From Nannochloris sp. 'desiccata' (taxonomy: Eukaryota > Chlorophyta > Trebouxiophyceae > Chlorellales > Chlorellaceae), in contig JAGTXX020000016.1 of NCBI GenBank assembly GCA_019044685.2, positions 434,001 to 498,000 of the forward strand: a DNA stretch of 64,000 nucleotides. Reading direction: 5' to 3'. The position numbers were made by a program, and so were the translations under genes. Below the pieces are notes generated by a model. It did not search any database. It was not told the DNA's origin and worked only from the letters and a program-made list of their open reading frames with translations. The stretch's first letter is position 1. The number at the start of each line of letters is the position of its first letter. Of this stretch, positions 46,686 through 57,377 are shown one piece after another.

Positions 46686-49600
46686 CTATGGTGCTGTTAC
46701 CGACACAATCAAATCCTTCCAGATAGCTTCTAATTTTCCAGCTGCTCCCTTTTGCATCCATGCTTCCAGCTCTTTTTTCAAATAAGAAGAATCTTTCTTC
46801 CACACTGCAGCCAAACTCGTTTTACTATCAATTTTCCGTTTTTCTAAAGCAGAAATCAAGTCAGCGACTCTTCTGTGGACCCTCATTTCCGGTTTTGCAG
46901 CCATTGATGGTGGTGCAGCCATATATTGTCTCAAATCAGTGAATTTGCGTGCAATTTTACCTTCCAAAAGCGCTGCAGCAAAGACAGCACAGCGTTCAGA
47001 AAATTCTGGGTGGGGTGCTGCATGTTTTGGTAAAGGCCAATCAAAGCTGCCAAAAGTGACATCTTGCCAACACAGCACAGTATCTACAGCTGGGCTGTAA
47101 AAAGGAGGAGGATCCAGGAGAGGGGTAGAGAAATTGCACATTGGTGCTGCAGTTGTCGCCAGCCACCTAGGCTCAACTGCAGTCAAACCAGCCATGTAGG
47201 GTCGTTTCACTGTGCGAACGACTTCCGAATAAACCACAAAATCGGGGAAAGAAGAATGCAGAGCAGAATTTGGGTGGAGGAAAATATCTTCTTCCAAAGA
47301 AGCGGTACACGATTTGTACCGGACAGCTCTTTTGTTCCTTTTCCCAGTAGAATGATGGCCTTGCACGTGTTCTAAAGAACGCACCCTGCGAGCAACGTGG
47401 TCACCCCAACCAGCTGCAACAGCGCGACGAAGAGCCTCCAAAACAGGCTGTGGCGGAGGCGCAGATGGTGGTGAACTAGTAGAGTCTATTGCAGACACTG
47501 TTGGAGAGCGCTGTCCAGCAACGATTCGAGAAAGCTGTTTTCTCAAAGCAGCTGCTTCACGAAGATTTTTGAAAAGTAAATGATTGTTTCTACAGTAAGC
47601 TTCGCTTTCCCCAGCAGCTTCAAACGCACATAAAGCACACAATGCACTCAGAGCATCACTTTCAGGAACACGGAGACGAGCATGAGCCAATCGTGCTGAC
47701 TCGCGAGTTCTTCTATTGACTTCTTTGAGCGCGTCTTCTTCAGCTTTTTGAGCTCTATCTTCTGCACTTTTGCCTTCATCATCATCTTTATTTTTTTTAC
47801 TAGCCGTTTTCTTCTCGTCGTCTTCATTACCAATGGTGCCGAGATTGATAAATGGAGATTCTACACTGAGCACTGCTGCAAGGCCTTCTGCATATCGCAG
47901 CACCTCTTCCGGTGTCACCTTTTGCAGGCTTCCTTTTGACTTCTCCTCCTTTTTCCTTTTTCTTTGAGAAGAAGCACCACCATAATTCTTAGCCGAAAGA
48001 AGCTCTTCTGCAGCAGTAATGTTGCTCTCTTCATTAGCACCACGCATAGCTTCTAGCAGCATTCTCGAATGCCTTGGGCTAATAGGATATTTAGCCATAG
48101 CTACTCCCAGCGTAGTAAGACGACCAGAAACTGGATTTAGAGCACCAAGAGCGACTAAACATTGCTCTGCAGCTGATAAAAGCGCAGGTTCGGGTGGAGT
48201 AGGAAACGGAAAATTCGCGACTTTATCAACTCCTAAAGCTTTTAGAGACAAAGCAACACCTTCTAAAGCTGTATTCACGATTTCTGGTGGGGTATGTTGC
48301 GGGAACGTATCATTATAATGCGCAGAAGAGAACAGACGATAGCAATGACCAGGACCTGTTCGCCCAGCACGTCCAGCACGCTGCTCAGCAGAAGCCTTAC
48401 TCACCCACCGAACTTCAAAACGAGCGAGTCCAGACGCATTTTCTAATAGTCTTTGTTTTGATCGTCCAGCATCTACTACATAGCGGATACCTGGAATGGT
48501 CAAAGAGGTTTCAGCAACGTTGGTGGCGACGATAATTAAGCGAGCGCCAGGAGGTGCGGCTTGGAAAACCCGTGCCTGCTGTGCTGGAGAAAGCATAGCA
48601 TATAAAGGCAACACGTGAACAGGGCCTTCTTCTTCTTCTTCTCCATTTTCACCAATGCTCGATTTTAGTTTTTTCATCTGCTTGGCTGCATCAGCAGCAA
48701 CAGCAGACAAGCTTATAGTAGTCGTAGTAGTAGCGGCCTCTGCTTTCAACTGCTGATTAAACTTTTCTTCTGCTTCTGCGATCTGTTCTGCAGTGAAACC
48801 TTCCCCTCCTAAAATAAAAACCTCTTCTTCATCACCAGAGCCTTCATCTTCATCTTCTTCTCCACTTCCAGCATTCTCAAAGTCGTCTCTATCAGCAGCA
48901 GCACCACGCTCATCATCTAAAGCCGAGAGCAGGAACGCCTCATCAACTGCAGCTGCTGCATCAGCTTCTGCAGCATCTTCACCAGCACCTGACCAACTGC
49001 CACCACCACCACCACTGGCATCATCATCGCAGTCTTCTTGGTCATCATCCTCGTCTACCTGCTCTCCTAAAGAGTTAAATAGACCATTCCTATCCTTCTC
49101 TAAAGCACTTTTATCATTCTTGACACCGATAACATCAGTTTTCCCTTTTTTTCCTTTCTTCCACTGTTGTTTTGCCTTTTTCGGAGCAAATGTCTGCCTC
49201 AGCTTCCGACACAAATATTCGACTTCCCGCTGTCCAGTCAAAAACACGAGCACCCCTCCAGGTGGCAAATTTCTATGAATTTGACAGACTTTCTTATGTG
49301 CAGCACCCACATAATCATGCAATTCTGTTCTTCGACTAAAGTGAACAGTTACTGGGTATTGCCTTGCAGGGACCGAAACAACAGGCGGAGGTCGGGAAAA
49401 TAGATTCGAGTTGCCTACAAAGTCTTCAGTTCGCAGCGTAGCACTCATAATAATCAATTTCAAAGGAAATACACTCCTTGAAGAATTTTCTTCTCCTCCA
49501 TTTTGCTGTTCTTGGCCTCTTTGTTGTTGTTGTTGTTCGAACATGGTCCTTCGCAGCGTCACGATTCTGCTCAGCATGCCCAGCAGGATATCTGTATTCA

Positions 49601-51050
49601 ACGACCTTTCATGCGCTTCATCCACTACAATAGCGCTATATTTCCTTAATAAAAAATCTTCTTGGACTTCCCGAAGTAAAATACCATCCGTCATAAATTT
49701 CAACAAAGTAGATGAAGACAGTTTTTTTGTCATATCTAACTTGGTAGCCTACAAGATCCCCTACTTTCGAGCCGAGTTCCTCAGCCACACGTCTCGCAGT
49801 GCTGACTGCAGCGACACGGCGTGGTTGCGTGACACCTACTGCGCCAGCTCGTTCAGGAAATAAGGAGCTCCCGTACCCAGCTTCATACAGAAATTGGGGG
49901 ACTTGTGTTGTTTTCCCACAGCCAGTTTCTCCACAAAGGACTATTACGTCATTCTCAGCGATGGATTCCATGATTTCTTGCTCCATACCGACAATTGGTA
50001 GATTCGTACGGACAGCTTCAATCTCTGGAGTGCGTTGAATTAGTACTACGCGAGGAAGGGATCGTAGATGTTGAGGTACGGCCGCTGCTGCCGCTGCCTT
50101 TGCAGCAAGGGAGGTCGTAAGCTCGTCGTCTTCATCCATGTGGATAGCTGCATCCCCGATTTCAGCTTTTGCTTGATCGACAGCAGAACGAAGCTCGGTA
50201 GCAGTAGAGGTCTTTGCTCTCTTGGCCTTGGGAGCGCCTTCTTCTTCTTCCTCACTTTCAGAACCATCAGATTTCTCATCTGCAGAGCTGCTGCTCATAG
50301 AGACTGGCTTAGGCTTATCATTCCACTTGCCTAGAGCTCTGATATTTCCGCTGCTTTTGTTCTGGTGCTGAGGCGTTGCTGCTGGCTTTGATCCCTCTGT
50401 TCCTCCGTCCTCGTCACTTTCTGAGTCTCCTTTTTCTTCTTCTTCTTCTTCTTCTTGATCACCAGGTGCTACTTCCCGCCGTTTTTTTAAATAATCTAGC
50501 ATCACTAGGCAAGTCTACACCTGCACGATGGAGCTGTAAAGCACGACGTAAGCCTTCTTTCTTTGTCTCCTTTTGGCCCCGAGCGGAAGCAGGTCGGAGC
50601 AAGCCTAGCTGATCACCGACCAATTGATGTTTCAATAAGGCATCAAATATCTCGGCGCGCTTTTCTCGTCTTTCTTTTTCTTGTTGGACTTTGCGCAGCT
50701 TGCGCTGCTGGGATTTGCTAAGCTTTTTCTGAGGTTGAGGGGCTTCCTCATCAGAGGCAGCGGTGCCGTCAGCTGCGGCAATTGCTGCTGCATCCGCCTT
50801 GGAAGGGAGAATCAACGCATTTGGGTCATTACTGCAGGTAATATTGAACATGTTGGTGTGAATAATACGCAGAAATGTCGGCACAGTGAAGCTTTTGAGA
50901 GAGAATCCGATGATGCACACTAGAATTTTAGTTGGAGTAAAACCATTAGACTTACTCCGCATCTAAAGCTTCTTGTCCAGTAGCTCGCTGCTTTCCTTCA
51001 AGAGAAATGCGATCCTTTTGCTTGCGCTGACGTTTGCTTCTTGGAGGCAT
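46686..51050 (-). CDS. DHX37: DHX37/Dhr1 DEAH-box helicase (two frameshifts in read)
   Basis: Exon 1 (50956-51050) encodes MPPRSKRQRKQKDRISLEGK, a nucleolar-type signal. After a GTAAGT...CTGCAG intron, exon 2 runs 50831-46686. It is broken twice: the T7 run 50482-50488 should be T6 to read ARLFKKRREVAPGD, and T7 at 49722-49728 should be T6 to read YQVRYDKKLSSSTLLKFMTD. The restored protein is about 1412 residues. Motifs: GETGCGKTTQVPQFLYEAGY, VVDEAHERSLNTDILLGMLS, IIMSATLRTEDF, VFLTGQREVEYLC, a long acidic insert, VATNVAETSLTIPGIRYVVD, QRAGRAGRTGPGHCYRLFSS, then HA2, OB and C-terminal domains. Dhr1/DHX37 releases U3 snoRNA during small-subunit ribosome assembly. Confidence 0.9.
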
Positions 51051-51225
51051 TCTTTTAAATCAATGATCGAGGAATTTGCTTTGCATTTATTAAAATTGCT
51101 TGCTTTTACACCTCATTCGTGAAATTATACATATAATGAAATCTTATAATCAAGAATGATGTATGCAAAGCTCGAATATACTTCTAAATTTTGTACCTCT
51201 TCTTCTGCCGCCAAGAAGGAAGTCC

Positions 51226-51955
51226 CTATGACGCCGCCACTCTCCCATTGGCTACAGCTATCCCGATTTGACGATTCATAGCAATTGCACTCGCTATGTT
51301 GGCAATTACAAGCACCATTAAACTCATATGCGATTGTTCTGTGAGCACGAGAGCTGAAAATATAACAGCAAGAAAGAAACGTCCAGCCACCGTTGATTGA
51401 TAGAACCTATAAGGAAATCGCCCTTCAACATCATCAAGAGCAGCTCCAAAATAATAAAAGCCAAACAATGAAGCTAAAGTACCCCCAACTCTCACCCAGC
51501 CCACAGCAGGCATGCTGCAGAAAGAATAATGTTTAAATATATTAAAAGGGTATTCAGCGGGGGCGGGGCGGGGGCGGATGACTGGAAATTTCACCACAAT
51601 GCATGCAAAGCTCTCCATGCAACAAAACTAAAATGCAGCGACTATCATTTGCTTTTTACCTAGTTGAAGTGCTAAACAATTGGATCACAGATTGTGGGAA
51701 AAGTAGTAGAGCCAATCCAAGACCGGCAATATAGACCCCAGTCTTGAAGGCCACTTTCGCTGTTGGAGGTGCACTATTATACGTTTTTAGAAGATTAGAT
51801 ATCGATGACATGGTTACTGGATGCTTAATTCCTACTCTAGTGCAGTTAGAGACTGATCGTTGTCTCAAGTTGTTCACTTTTAATTCGAGATCATATGATC
51901 GGAAAGTCCGTGAAGGAACGACAACCACACGGGCAATAGTAAAAGCAGCTGACAT
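51226..51955 (-). CDS. Small multi-pass membrane protein, probably organellar
   Basis: Exons 51660-51955 and 51226-51514 encode 194 residues; the join reads LFSTST-S-MPAVGWVRVGG. The first 45 residues are basic and Ser/Val-rich, suitable as a transit peptide, and an internal Met (MSSISNLLKTYNSAPPT) starts the core. Four hydrophobic helices are seen (VYIAGLGLALLLFPQSVIQL, GTLASLFGFYYFGA, FFLAVIFSALVL, LMVLVIANIASAIAM) with a PYRFYQSTVAGR loop. The family is not recognised. The 145-base intron holds a G5-G4-G5 cluster. Confidence 0.65.
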
Positions 51956-52085
51956 TTAATGATTTCAATAATGACGACCTAATTTACAGAATAAAATAGA
52001 GCATCCAATGTACCAGTATTCAAGTTTTTAAGGCAGTGACACCATAATCGCCGCCCACAAAGACAAAAATCAAATACATATAAAT

Positions 52086-53051
52086 CTAAAGGCATTGAAT
52101 AACATCTTTAGGAGTAGGTACACACGCTACAGCCCCTTGAGGTGCATCTGCCTCTGGACTTTCCCTCGTCATTGTAAAAGCATAATCATACATAGTCACT
52201 GCTTTATTACCCGCTCTAAAATAATTCGGGTCTTGTGGAGTCAAGTATAGTAATGATCTTTGTCTTCCCTCAATTTTACCTGGTGCTATAAGCCTATACT
52301 CATTAATTACTTCATAATCAGTGACTTGTACATCACGTACGGCAACTAAAACTTGTCTCGCCAATTCACTTGTCACAAATATTTTGCCGTCACCTTCAAC
52401 ACCTCCTGGCTGCTCACTTTTCAACGCATTGACATACAATTCGATCCTTCTCGGTGGGAGAGGTACCATATCAGGACCGAGTCTACTTAACTCCACAGTC
52501 TGCCGCAAAGGGGCATCCCGGGGGTCAAACTCCACTGAAGCTACTGCCCCAGTATAACCCAGAAAAGCATCACTGGTTTGCTTAGTGTTAAATGCTTTAT
52601 CAGCGATAATGGCGTCCTCTGGATAGCCTAATCCAAGCATAAACCGTGCGTTGTTAGAGAATGTATCAGGTAAAGTGGAATAAAAGCGTAAAGCATAATT
52701 ATAAGTCGAACCGACACCTCCATCTTCACTTGGAGCGTTGGCTTGTTGAAGAAAGCCCTCAGGCACATACTTTTTCAACGGTGTAGCTACGCTGGTGAAA
52801 GTACTGGTCACGTTCCATTGACCAAAAAGCCAACGTGGATAGTAGATGGTTTTAGGATCCCACGGAGCGAGGTAACTCGGTTGAGATATGGAACCAGGCA
52901 CTGCGTCGAGTCGAGGTAGGAGATACAGGTTTTCTGAGGATCCCGGTGCGGCTGCAGAAGCTGATAGAGGCTTCATAAACGTGGTTGTAGCGGTAGCTGC
53001 TGTCATAGATCCCAATGCAGATCTTCTAGAGAACATCAGTGGTGGGAACAT
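52086..53051 (-). CDS. DUF6816-like thylakoid lumen protein
   Basis: 321 residues if started at MFPPLMFSRRSALGS (53051); an upstream in-frame Met at 53195 overlaps another gene and is less likely. The twin-Arg SRRSALGS followed by a weakly hydrophobic Ala/Thr stretch and LSASAAAPG fits Tat export into the thylakoid lumen. The mature part reads YPRWLFGQWNVTSTFTSVAT, YVPEGFLQQANAPSEDGGVG, VASVEFDPRDAPLRQTVELS, INEYRLIAPGKIEGRQRSLL and KAVTMYDYAFTMTR, the pattern of cyanobacterial and plastid DUF6816 proteins. The function is unknown; it is probably linked to photosynthetic membranes. The true start may lie in an unseen upstream exon. Confidence 0.8.
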   Translation of the reverse strand: MFPPLMFSRRSALGSMTAATATTTFMKPLSASAAAPGSSENLYLLPRLDAVPGSISQPSYLAPWDPKTIYYPRWLFGQWNVTSTFTSVATPLKKYVPEGFLQQANAPSEDGGVGSTYNYALRFYSTLPDTFSNNARFMLGLGYPEDAIIADKAFNTKQTSDAFLGYTGAVASVEFDPRDAPLRQTVELSRLGPDMVPLPPRRIELYVNALKSEQPGGVEGDGKIFVTSELARQVLVAVRDVQVTDYEVINEYRLIAPGKIEGRQRSLLYLTPQDPNYFRAGNKAVTMYDYAFTMTRESPEADAPQGAVACVPTPKDVIQCL

Positions 53052-53091
53052 GTGTTCTTCATCTCCTTTGTGCAGCAAAGCCGACGGTCTT

Positions 53092-53510
53092 CTAGGGAGA
53101 GGCGGTGGTGTTTTGAGTACTTCCTGTGGCTGAGCTACTACTACTGCTCTGCTGTGTTGGCCTCGGCCTACCCCATGGTGATTGAGAAACTCCATGGCGG
53201 GTATACCAAGTATCTATTGCTCGTTCTACTGCTTTTGAAGCTCTAACTTTGGCCTCTGGTGTCCACCGCTGAACAGAGGATGCTAATGGGCCTGGGTGAA
53301 CTATATCGACAACCTGCTGGAGCTGTTGATCGACATTGCTGCATGAATTTAGAAGGAGTTATTTCTGTTAGAGACGGCTGTATGGAATGGAGCAGCATAT
53401 GAACGTGGATCGTTTAGAATTATTTGAGTATAGAATGATATGTTGTATTAAGACCTAAACCATGGAATTTACCGTAGCGTCTTCACTGTCTGTCTTAAAA
53501 GGCCTAGCAT
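53092..53510 (-). CDS. 94-residue helical protein, tightly packed upstream of DUF6816
   Basis: Exons 53473-53510 (MLGLLRQTVKTL) and 53338-53092, with a GTAAAT...ATGCAG intron, encode 94 residues: QQLQQVVDIVHPGPLASSVQ, RWTPEAKVRASKAVERAIDT, WYTRHGVSQSPWGR, then a Ser/Thr-rich end. The stop lies only 40 bases before the DUF6816 Met on the same strand. The product is a short two-helix protein with a basic N-terminus, perhaps mitochondrial. No family is recognised. Its start is divergent from the FkbM gene. Confidence 0.5.
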
Positions 53511-53837
53511 TTCTTCATGTTGCAGGATGAAAGAAAATGAATTAATTTTCTTGTGGTCTGGTTTGAAAGACAACGGACAGGCAACGGAGGTTGACTCCTA
53601 CGAAGATCTTCTCTAGAGGGTCTTTAAAATGATCTAAACTGCTCCCAGTAATCAGATATTTTCTACAATTGATTTTTCGGGCAGTCAAAGAACTCATTGA
53701 CGTCCCCAATTGGTCCTTGGACGGGCTAGTAGACAGAGTTATCAAAGTTGCATTTAAGATTACATTTTACAAATAAGAACCCGATCAATTTGTTCTAGCT
53801 ATTTCATTGTTTTTATTAGCACGCGCTGCTGCAAAAG
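53511..53837. other. Divergent spacer, no gene seen
   Basis: Shared 5' flank between the 94-aa gene and the FkbM methyltransferase. The minus ORF 53542-53745 has no family signal. Confidence 0.4.
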
Positions 53838-55188
53838 ATGGTTAAAGGTATAATCTCAGGCCTACTAAATCGGCCAGGAGGGGCCTACAACACCCATTTA
53901 CATTGCAGTTGGACTAGAGCTGCTGGTCTTTCTGTGTCCGCGATGCTTATTCTTTTGGTTGCCTCAAATCATAGGCTTGATGGCAACAAATCAGACTGGG
54001 AATTGGTGCCTTTAATACAGCCACTCCTGAACGACATGAACAATTATTTAGCTACCAAGAGTGCGGCATCCAAATACGCTCGTTGTGACGCCTCCAGTCT
54101 CAAATTACACGGTTCAGAAGAGCCACTGTCAGCGACAGCTGTCAATGCGCGGATTGGAATCAATGGAAGTGATGTCTCAACTTCCATTGCCGGTAAAGAC
54201 GACGGGAAAGATAGTGAGCTTAACCAGCACTTTATTCAAGCATTGGTCCTCTCAGCACCTTGCGGGTAAGCGAGAAATGACCTCTTTGTTATGTTATTTC
54301 GTATTTGCAAGCTATCTTTTGCTCCTTTCATCTATATAGGTATTAATTTTAATTTTCGTACACTCAACAGGAAAAGTAAGAGCGGGTGCTGTGAGCACAA
54401 TGTGTTTGTTAGACCAGGAACGACAGACTTCAATGTCTTTCACCAGATATTTGTTCAGCAGCAGCTAAAATACCTGTATGCTCTGTTTGAAAAAAGTCCG
54501 CCAAAATACATTTTGGATGCTGGTAAGTTTGAAAAATTTAAAAGTGCCCGCGCCAGGAAAAAATTTCAAAATTAAAATATTGAATTCTTCTGACCATACA
54601 TATATTCTAAGACACATTTCGTTCATTGGTCCACTGCTTTTAGGCGCTAATGCTGGATTTTCTACATCTTTATTCAAGCTTCTCTGGCCCGATGCAATTA
54701 TAGTCTCTGTAGAGCCAAACCCCAAAAATTTCGAAACTTTGAAGAAGAATACCGCTGCCTTTGAAAATGTGCACCCAATAAACGCTGGTCTATGGGGCCG
54801 TAAAGCAAAAATTGGACAAATTGGAAATCATGGAGAATGGGGATTAGTGTTCCAAGAAGTTGGCGCTGACGATAAAGATGGCATGCAAGCATATGGGGTA
54901 TGGGATCTAGCTAGAATGCACGACATTCCTTCTTTTGATTTCATTAAAATTGATATCGAAGGTGCTGAAGGGCAAGTATTCGCTCCTGGTGCTGATATTT
55001 CATGGATTGACAAAGCTTCTGCTGTTTCTTTAGAGATTCATGACTTTTTCCATGGGTATTTCAACCTAGGAGAGACTGAAATTAGTTCGAGAATAGCTGC
55101 GGCATTTGGGAGTCGGCCATACGGGATGACAACCGACAATGAACATACAATATATGCACGATATAGTCTACTAAAAACATTGCTTTGA
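53838..55188 (+). CDS. FkbM-family methyltransferase with N-terminal anchor
   Basis: Exons 53838-54265, 54371-54522 and 54644-55188 encode 374 residues; phases 2 and 1 join cleanly (APCG-KSKSGC, ILDAG-ANAGFST). Residues about 30-45 (AGLSVSAMLILLVASN) form a signal anchor. The Rossmann core reads YILDAGANAGFSTSLFKLLW, IIVSVEPNPKNFETLKKNTA and FIKIDIEGAEGQVFAPGADI, the SAM-binding motifs of FkbM O-methyltransferases. The lumenal catalytic domain suggests methylation of a glycan or glycolipid in the secretory pathway. The neighbour at 55729-56620 is a second, unrelated anchored methyltransferase in convergent orientation. Confidence 0.85.
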
Positions 55189-55728
55189 TTCTTATGTTAA
55201 TTTCTCATGCTTAACACTGTTTATTACAATGATGTAAATACTGACTCAGTAGAATTGGATGTCCGTCGATGACCGATGGTGCCAGCAGCGCTGTTGCTCT
55301 GTATTTTTTCTTGATTACAAGAGACAAGGACACTGCATCCATGCATATATCATTTATATGTTTAGACTTAATTATACAGCATTTTCGTGCTTTTGGCCTG
55401 TGCAAAGAGCCCACGTGCACAGTTTCTTGCATCAGAGATCTTTAAGAATTTCAGGCCAATGGCAACAACAGCTCGCTCTGTGCAAGGCATCTATACCAAG
55501 CACAATACTCTTACAGCACGCAATAGTAAATTCAGGGGGATCAGAACAGATGAATGCAGGGGATAGGGAGGGGAAAGATCAGAAGGTGTTGAGCTACCGT
55601 CGGCAGTTGCCTGCGGGCGTAATTATATCTTCTATTTCTAGGGTAAGCCTTTGAGGCGTCCTCTTTGGGAATATACTCCTAGTTCGAATGTCCCGAGGTA
55701 TTCAGATTATATATTTTATTAAAATTTA
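55189..55728. other. Convergent spacer with a Nudix-5'-like patch
   Basis: Between the two methyltransferase genes. At about 55426-55500 the plus strand resembles the start region of the Nudix gene at 57378-57480 (shared ATGGCAAC, GCTCGCTCT-like and GTGCAAGGC words in the same order). No intact gene; the ORF 55259-55654 lacks any family signal. TGTAA at about 55233 probably ends the FkbM transcript. Confidence 0.4.
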
Positions 55729-56620
55729 TTACTTCTGCAACCCTGCACGTTGTCTCATGCTGCGGTAGTCGACATCCCGGAGATACTCATTTGAGTACAC
55801 TAATATTACTTTATTATCAGGAGTCTCTTCATCGAGGACATCTATCGGTCCGTCAAGATTAAATGGAAACTGTGTTAGATCAATATCAAAATAGCCCCCA
55901 GTAGGAATATTCCGGTTTGTTCCCGCCTTGTAGCTACCAACAGCCACATACTTCACACCAGAGCGTCCAAAATTCTCTAATGCACCGATAATCAGCTCGT
56001 AAGATAGGTGCTGCAATGCATCGCGCGACCAGATCATATCAAATCCAGTAGGCAGCTTCTCCTGGGCTATATCTACTCGAAGAAACTCGAGCTGTTGGTG
56101 TTTTAATTTATTTTTTTCGATGACGCTTAACACTACATCTACACCGCAGTACTTTAGCCTAGGATTGAACTGCCGCAGGCGTTGAATGACGATTGGCATC
56201 CACGCCATTGCACCACAAGGGGCATCAAGCAAAGCATTAACTTTGTAGCGCGTGACTAAGAGCTCGACTGCAAGACGGGTCCGCTTTGTCATTTCAATTG
56301 TTGATCCCTCACCTGAACCATTACCGTAATCTCCCCAAATACTGCTATTGTATATATCATGGAACACATTCTCCACTTGGCCCGGCCCTTTCGATCTGTT
56401 GTCTTGTCCCGGGCCTGCAAGTTGCCTAGGCTTGAAATGGACTGCAATTATGAAGAAGATTAAAGTTAACTCACGAAACGTAATACTGCGTAAAGAATCA
56501 CACGTTGCAGTTCTCCACAGCTGCAAAATTACCTGATGCCACAATAAGGAACGTAAGCAAGAACGCTATGCTGCTGATCTTCAAGCGTTTGGCAGTAGGG
56601 CCGTCTCTAACTACACACAT
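55729..56620 (-). CDS. Class I SAM methyltransferase with N-terminal anchor
   Basis: Exons 56533-56620 and 56441-55729 encode 266 residues (join VAS-G-VHFKP; a GTAATT donor). Residues about 14-28 (KISSIAFLLTFLIVAS) form a signal anchor. The core reads YKVNALLDAPCGAMAWMPIV (SAM motif I), KYCGVDVVLSVIEKNKLKHQ, FLRVDIAQEKLPTGFDMIWS, RDALQHLSYELIIGALENFG and VKYVAVGSY. It resembles small class I methyltransferases found with FkbM proteins in algae, and probably acts in the ER or Golgi lumen. The substrate is unknown; glycan O-methylation is an inference from the anchor and neighbour. Confidence 0.8.
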
Positions 56621-57377
56621 GACGGTTTTGAAGCTCCTTTGAAGGAAATCTGATATCATCCTGGAAGCTGAATGATACTAAACCGTCGGAATTATTATGT
56701 GCCTCAAGTTAATTGCTCAGTCGCATTTAGAAGTCTACAGCTTAGATGATCATGATAATTTGGTGGACTTAGTAGCTTGACTTACAGTGATCTCTATCCA
56801 GCAACTGGAAATTAAAGTACGAATGGTCGTGGATTAGCAGGGCTGTGATTAAGCTTTCGAGCTTGCTTTTTTTCCTGCTTTTGTAATACTAGTAAATTAC
56901 CCTAAACCACCCACAAAGTGAACTGCTTTTTTTTTTTGTGGGTGGGGGGCGACCCCGGTTTTACTTTTTTCCAGGATAATTTTGTTGTTATTAGCGCGTT
57001 ATTGCTGTCCCTTCTCATGCCTACCCAGAATTTCAGGAAAGTCTGGACAAATTTGATCATACAATTGAATTTTTATGAGGAACGGTGGCGGTTGCTGCCC
57101 AAAATATGCCTTTTTGAATTTCAGTCTTTTGCATTTTTCCCCGTGCTATTTCTGGCTCTCAGAACAGTCTATTGCTTTGTAACGGCAAGCACAAAGAAAA
57201 GGGCCGTAAACAAAGCCCTACAGAGTCTGCTTTGACTTCCAATTCAAAAGTCGTCATTGTCATTGTCCCCACCACCGCTGCTTTCTATTTTAGGGTTTCT
57301 ATTTTTACTTCGTTGATCGGTAGCCCCAACAGCAGCAAACGTTATTATGAATAGCGAAATTATAAAGAAATTTTTGG
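56621..57377. other. Spacer with a perfect-arm hairpin
   Basis: Between the divergent methyltransferase and Nudix genes. It contains a hairpin at 56907-56945. ORFs (plus 56918-57235) are Phe/Leu-rich and not gene-like. No RNA gene was recognised. Confidence 0.45.
56907..56945 (+). repeat. Inverted repeat, 11-base perfect arms
   Basis: CCACCCACAAA at 56907-56917 pairs with TTTGTGGGTGG at 56935-56945 across a 17-base loop ending in a T run. Confidence 0.85.

Noticed and set aside
49722..49728. Programmed -1 frameshifting in DHX37 at an A-AAA-AAC-like site
   Set aside because: The frames need a +1 shift (one base skipped), not -1, and four A/T runs show the same excess base, so a general homopolymer length error is simpler.
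55259..55654. 131-codon plus ORF between the methyltransferases
   Set aside because: Cys/His/aromatic-rich without pattern, no clear exon signals; treated as spacer.
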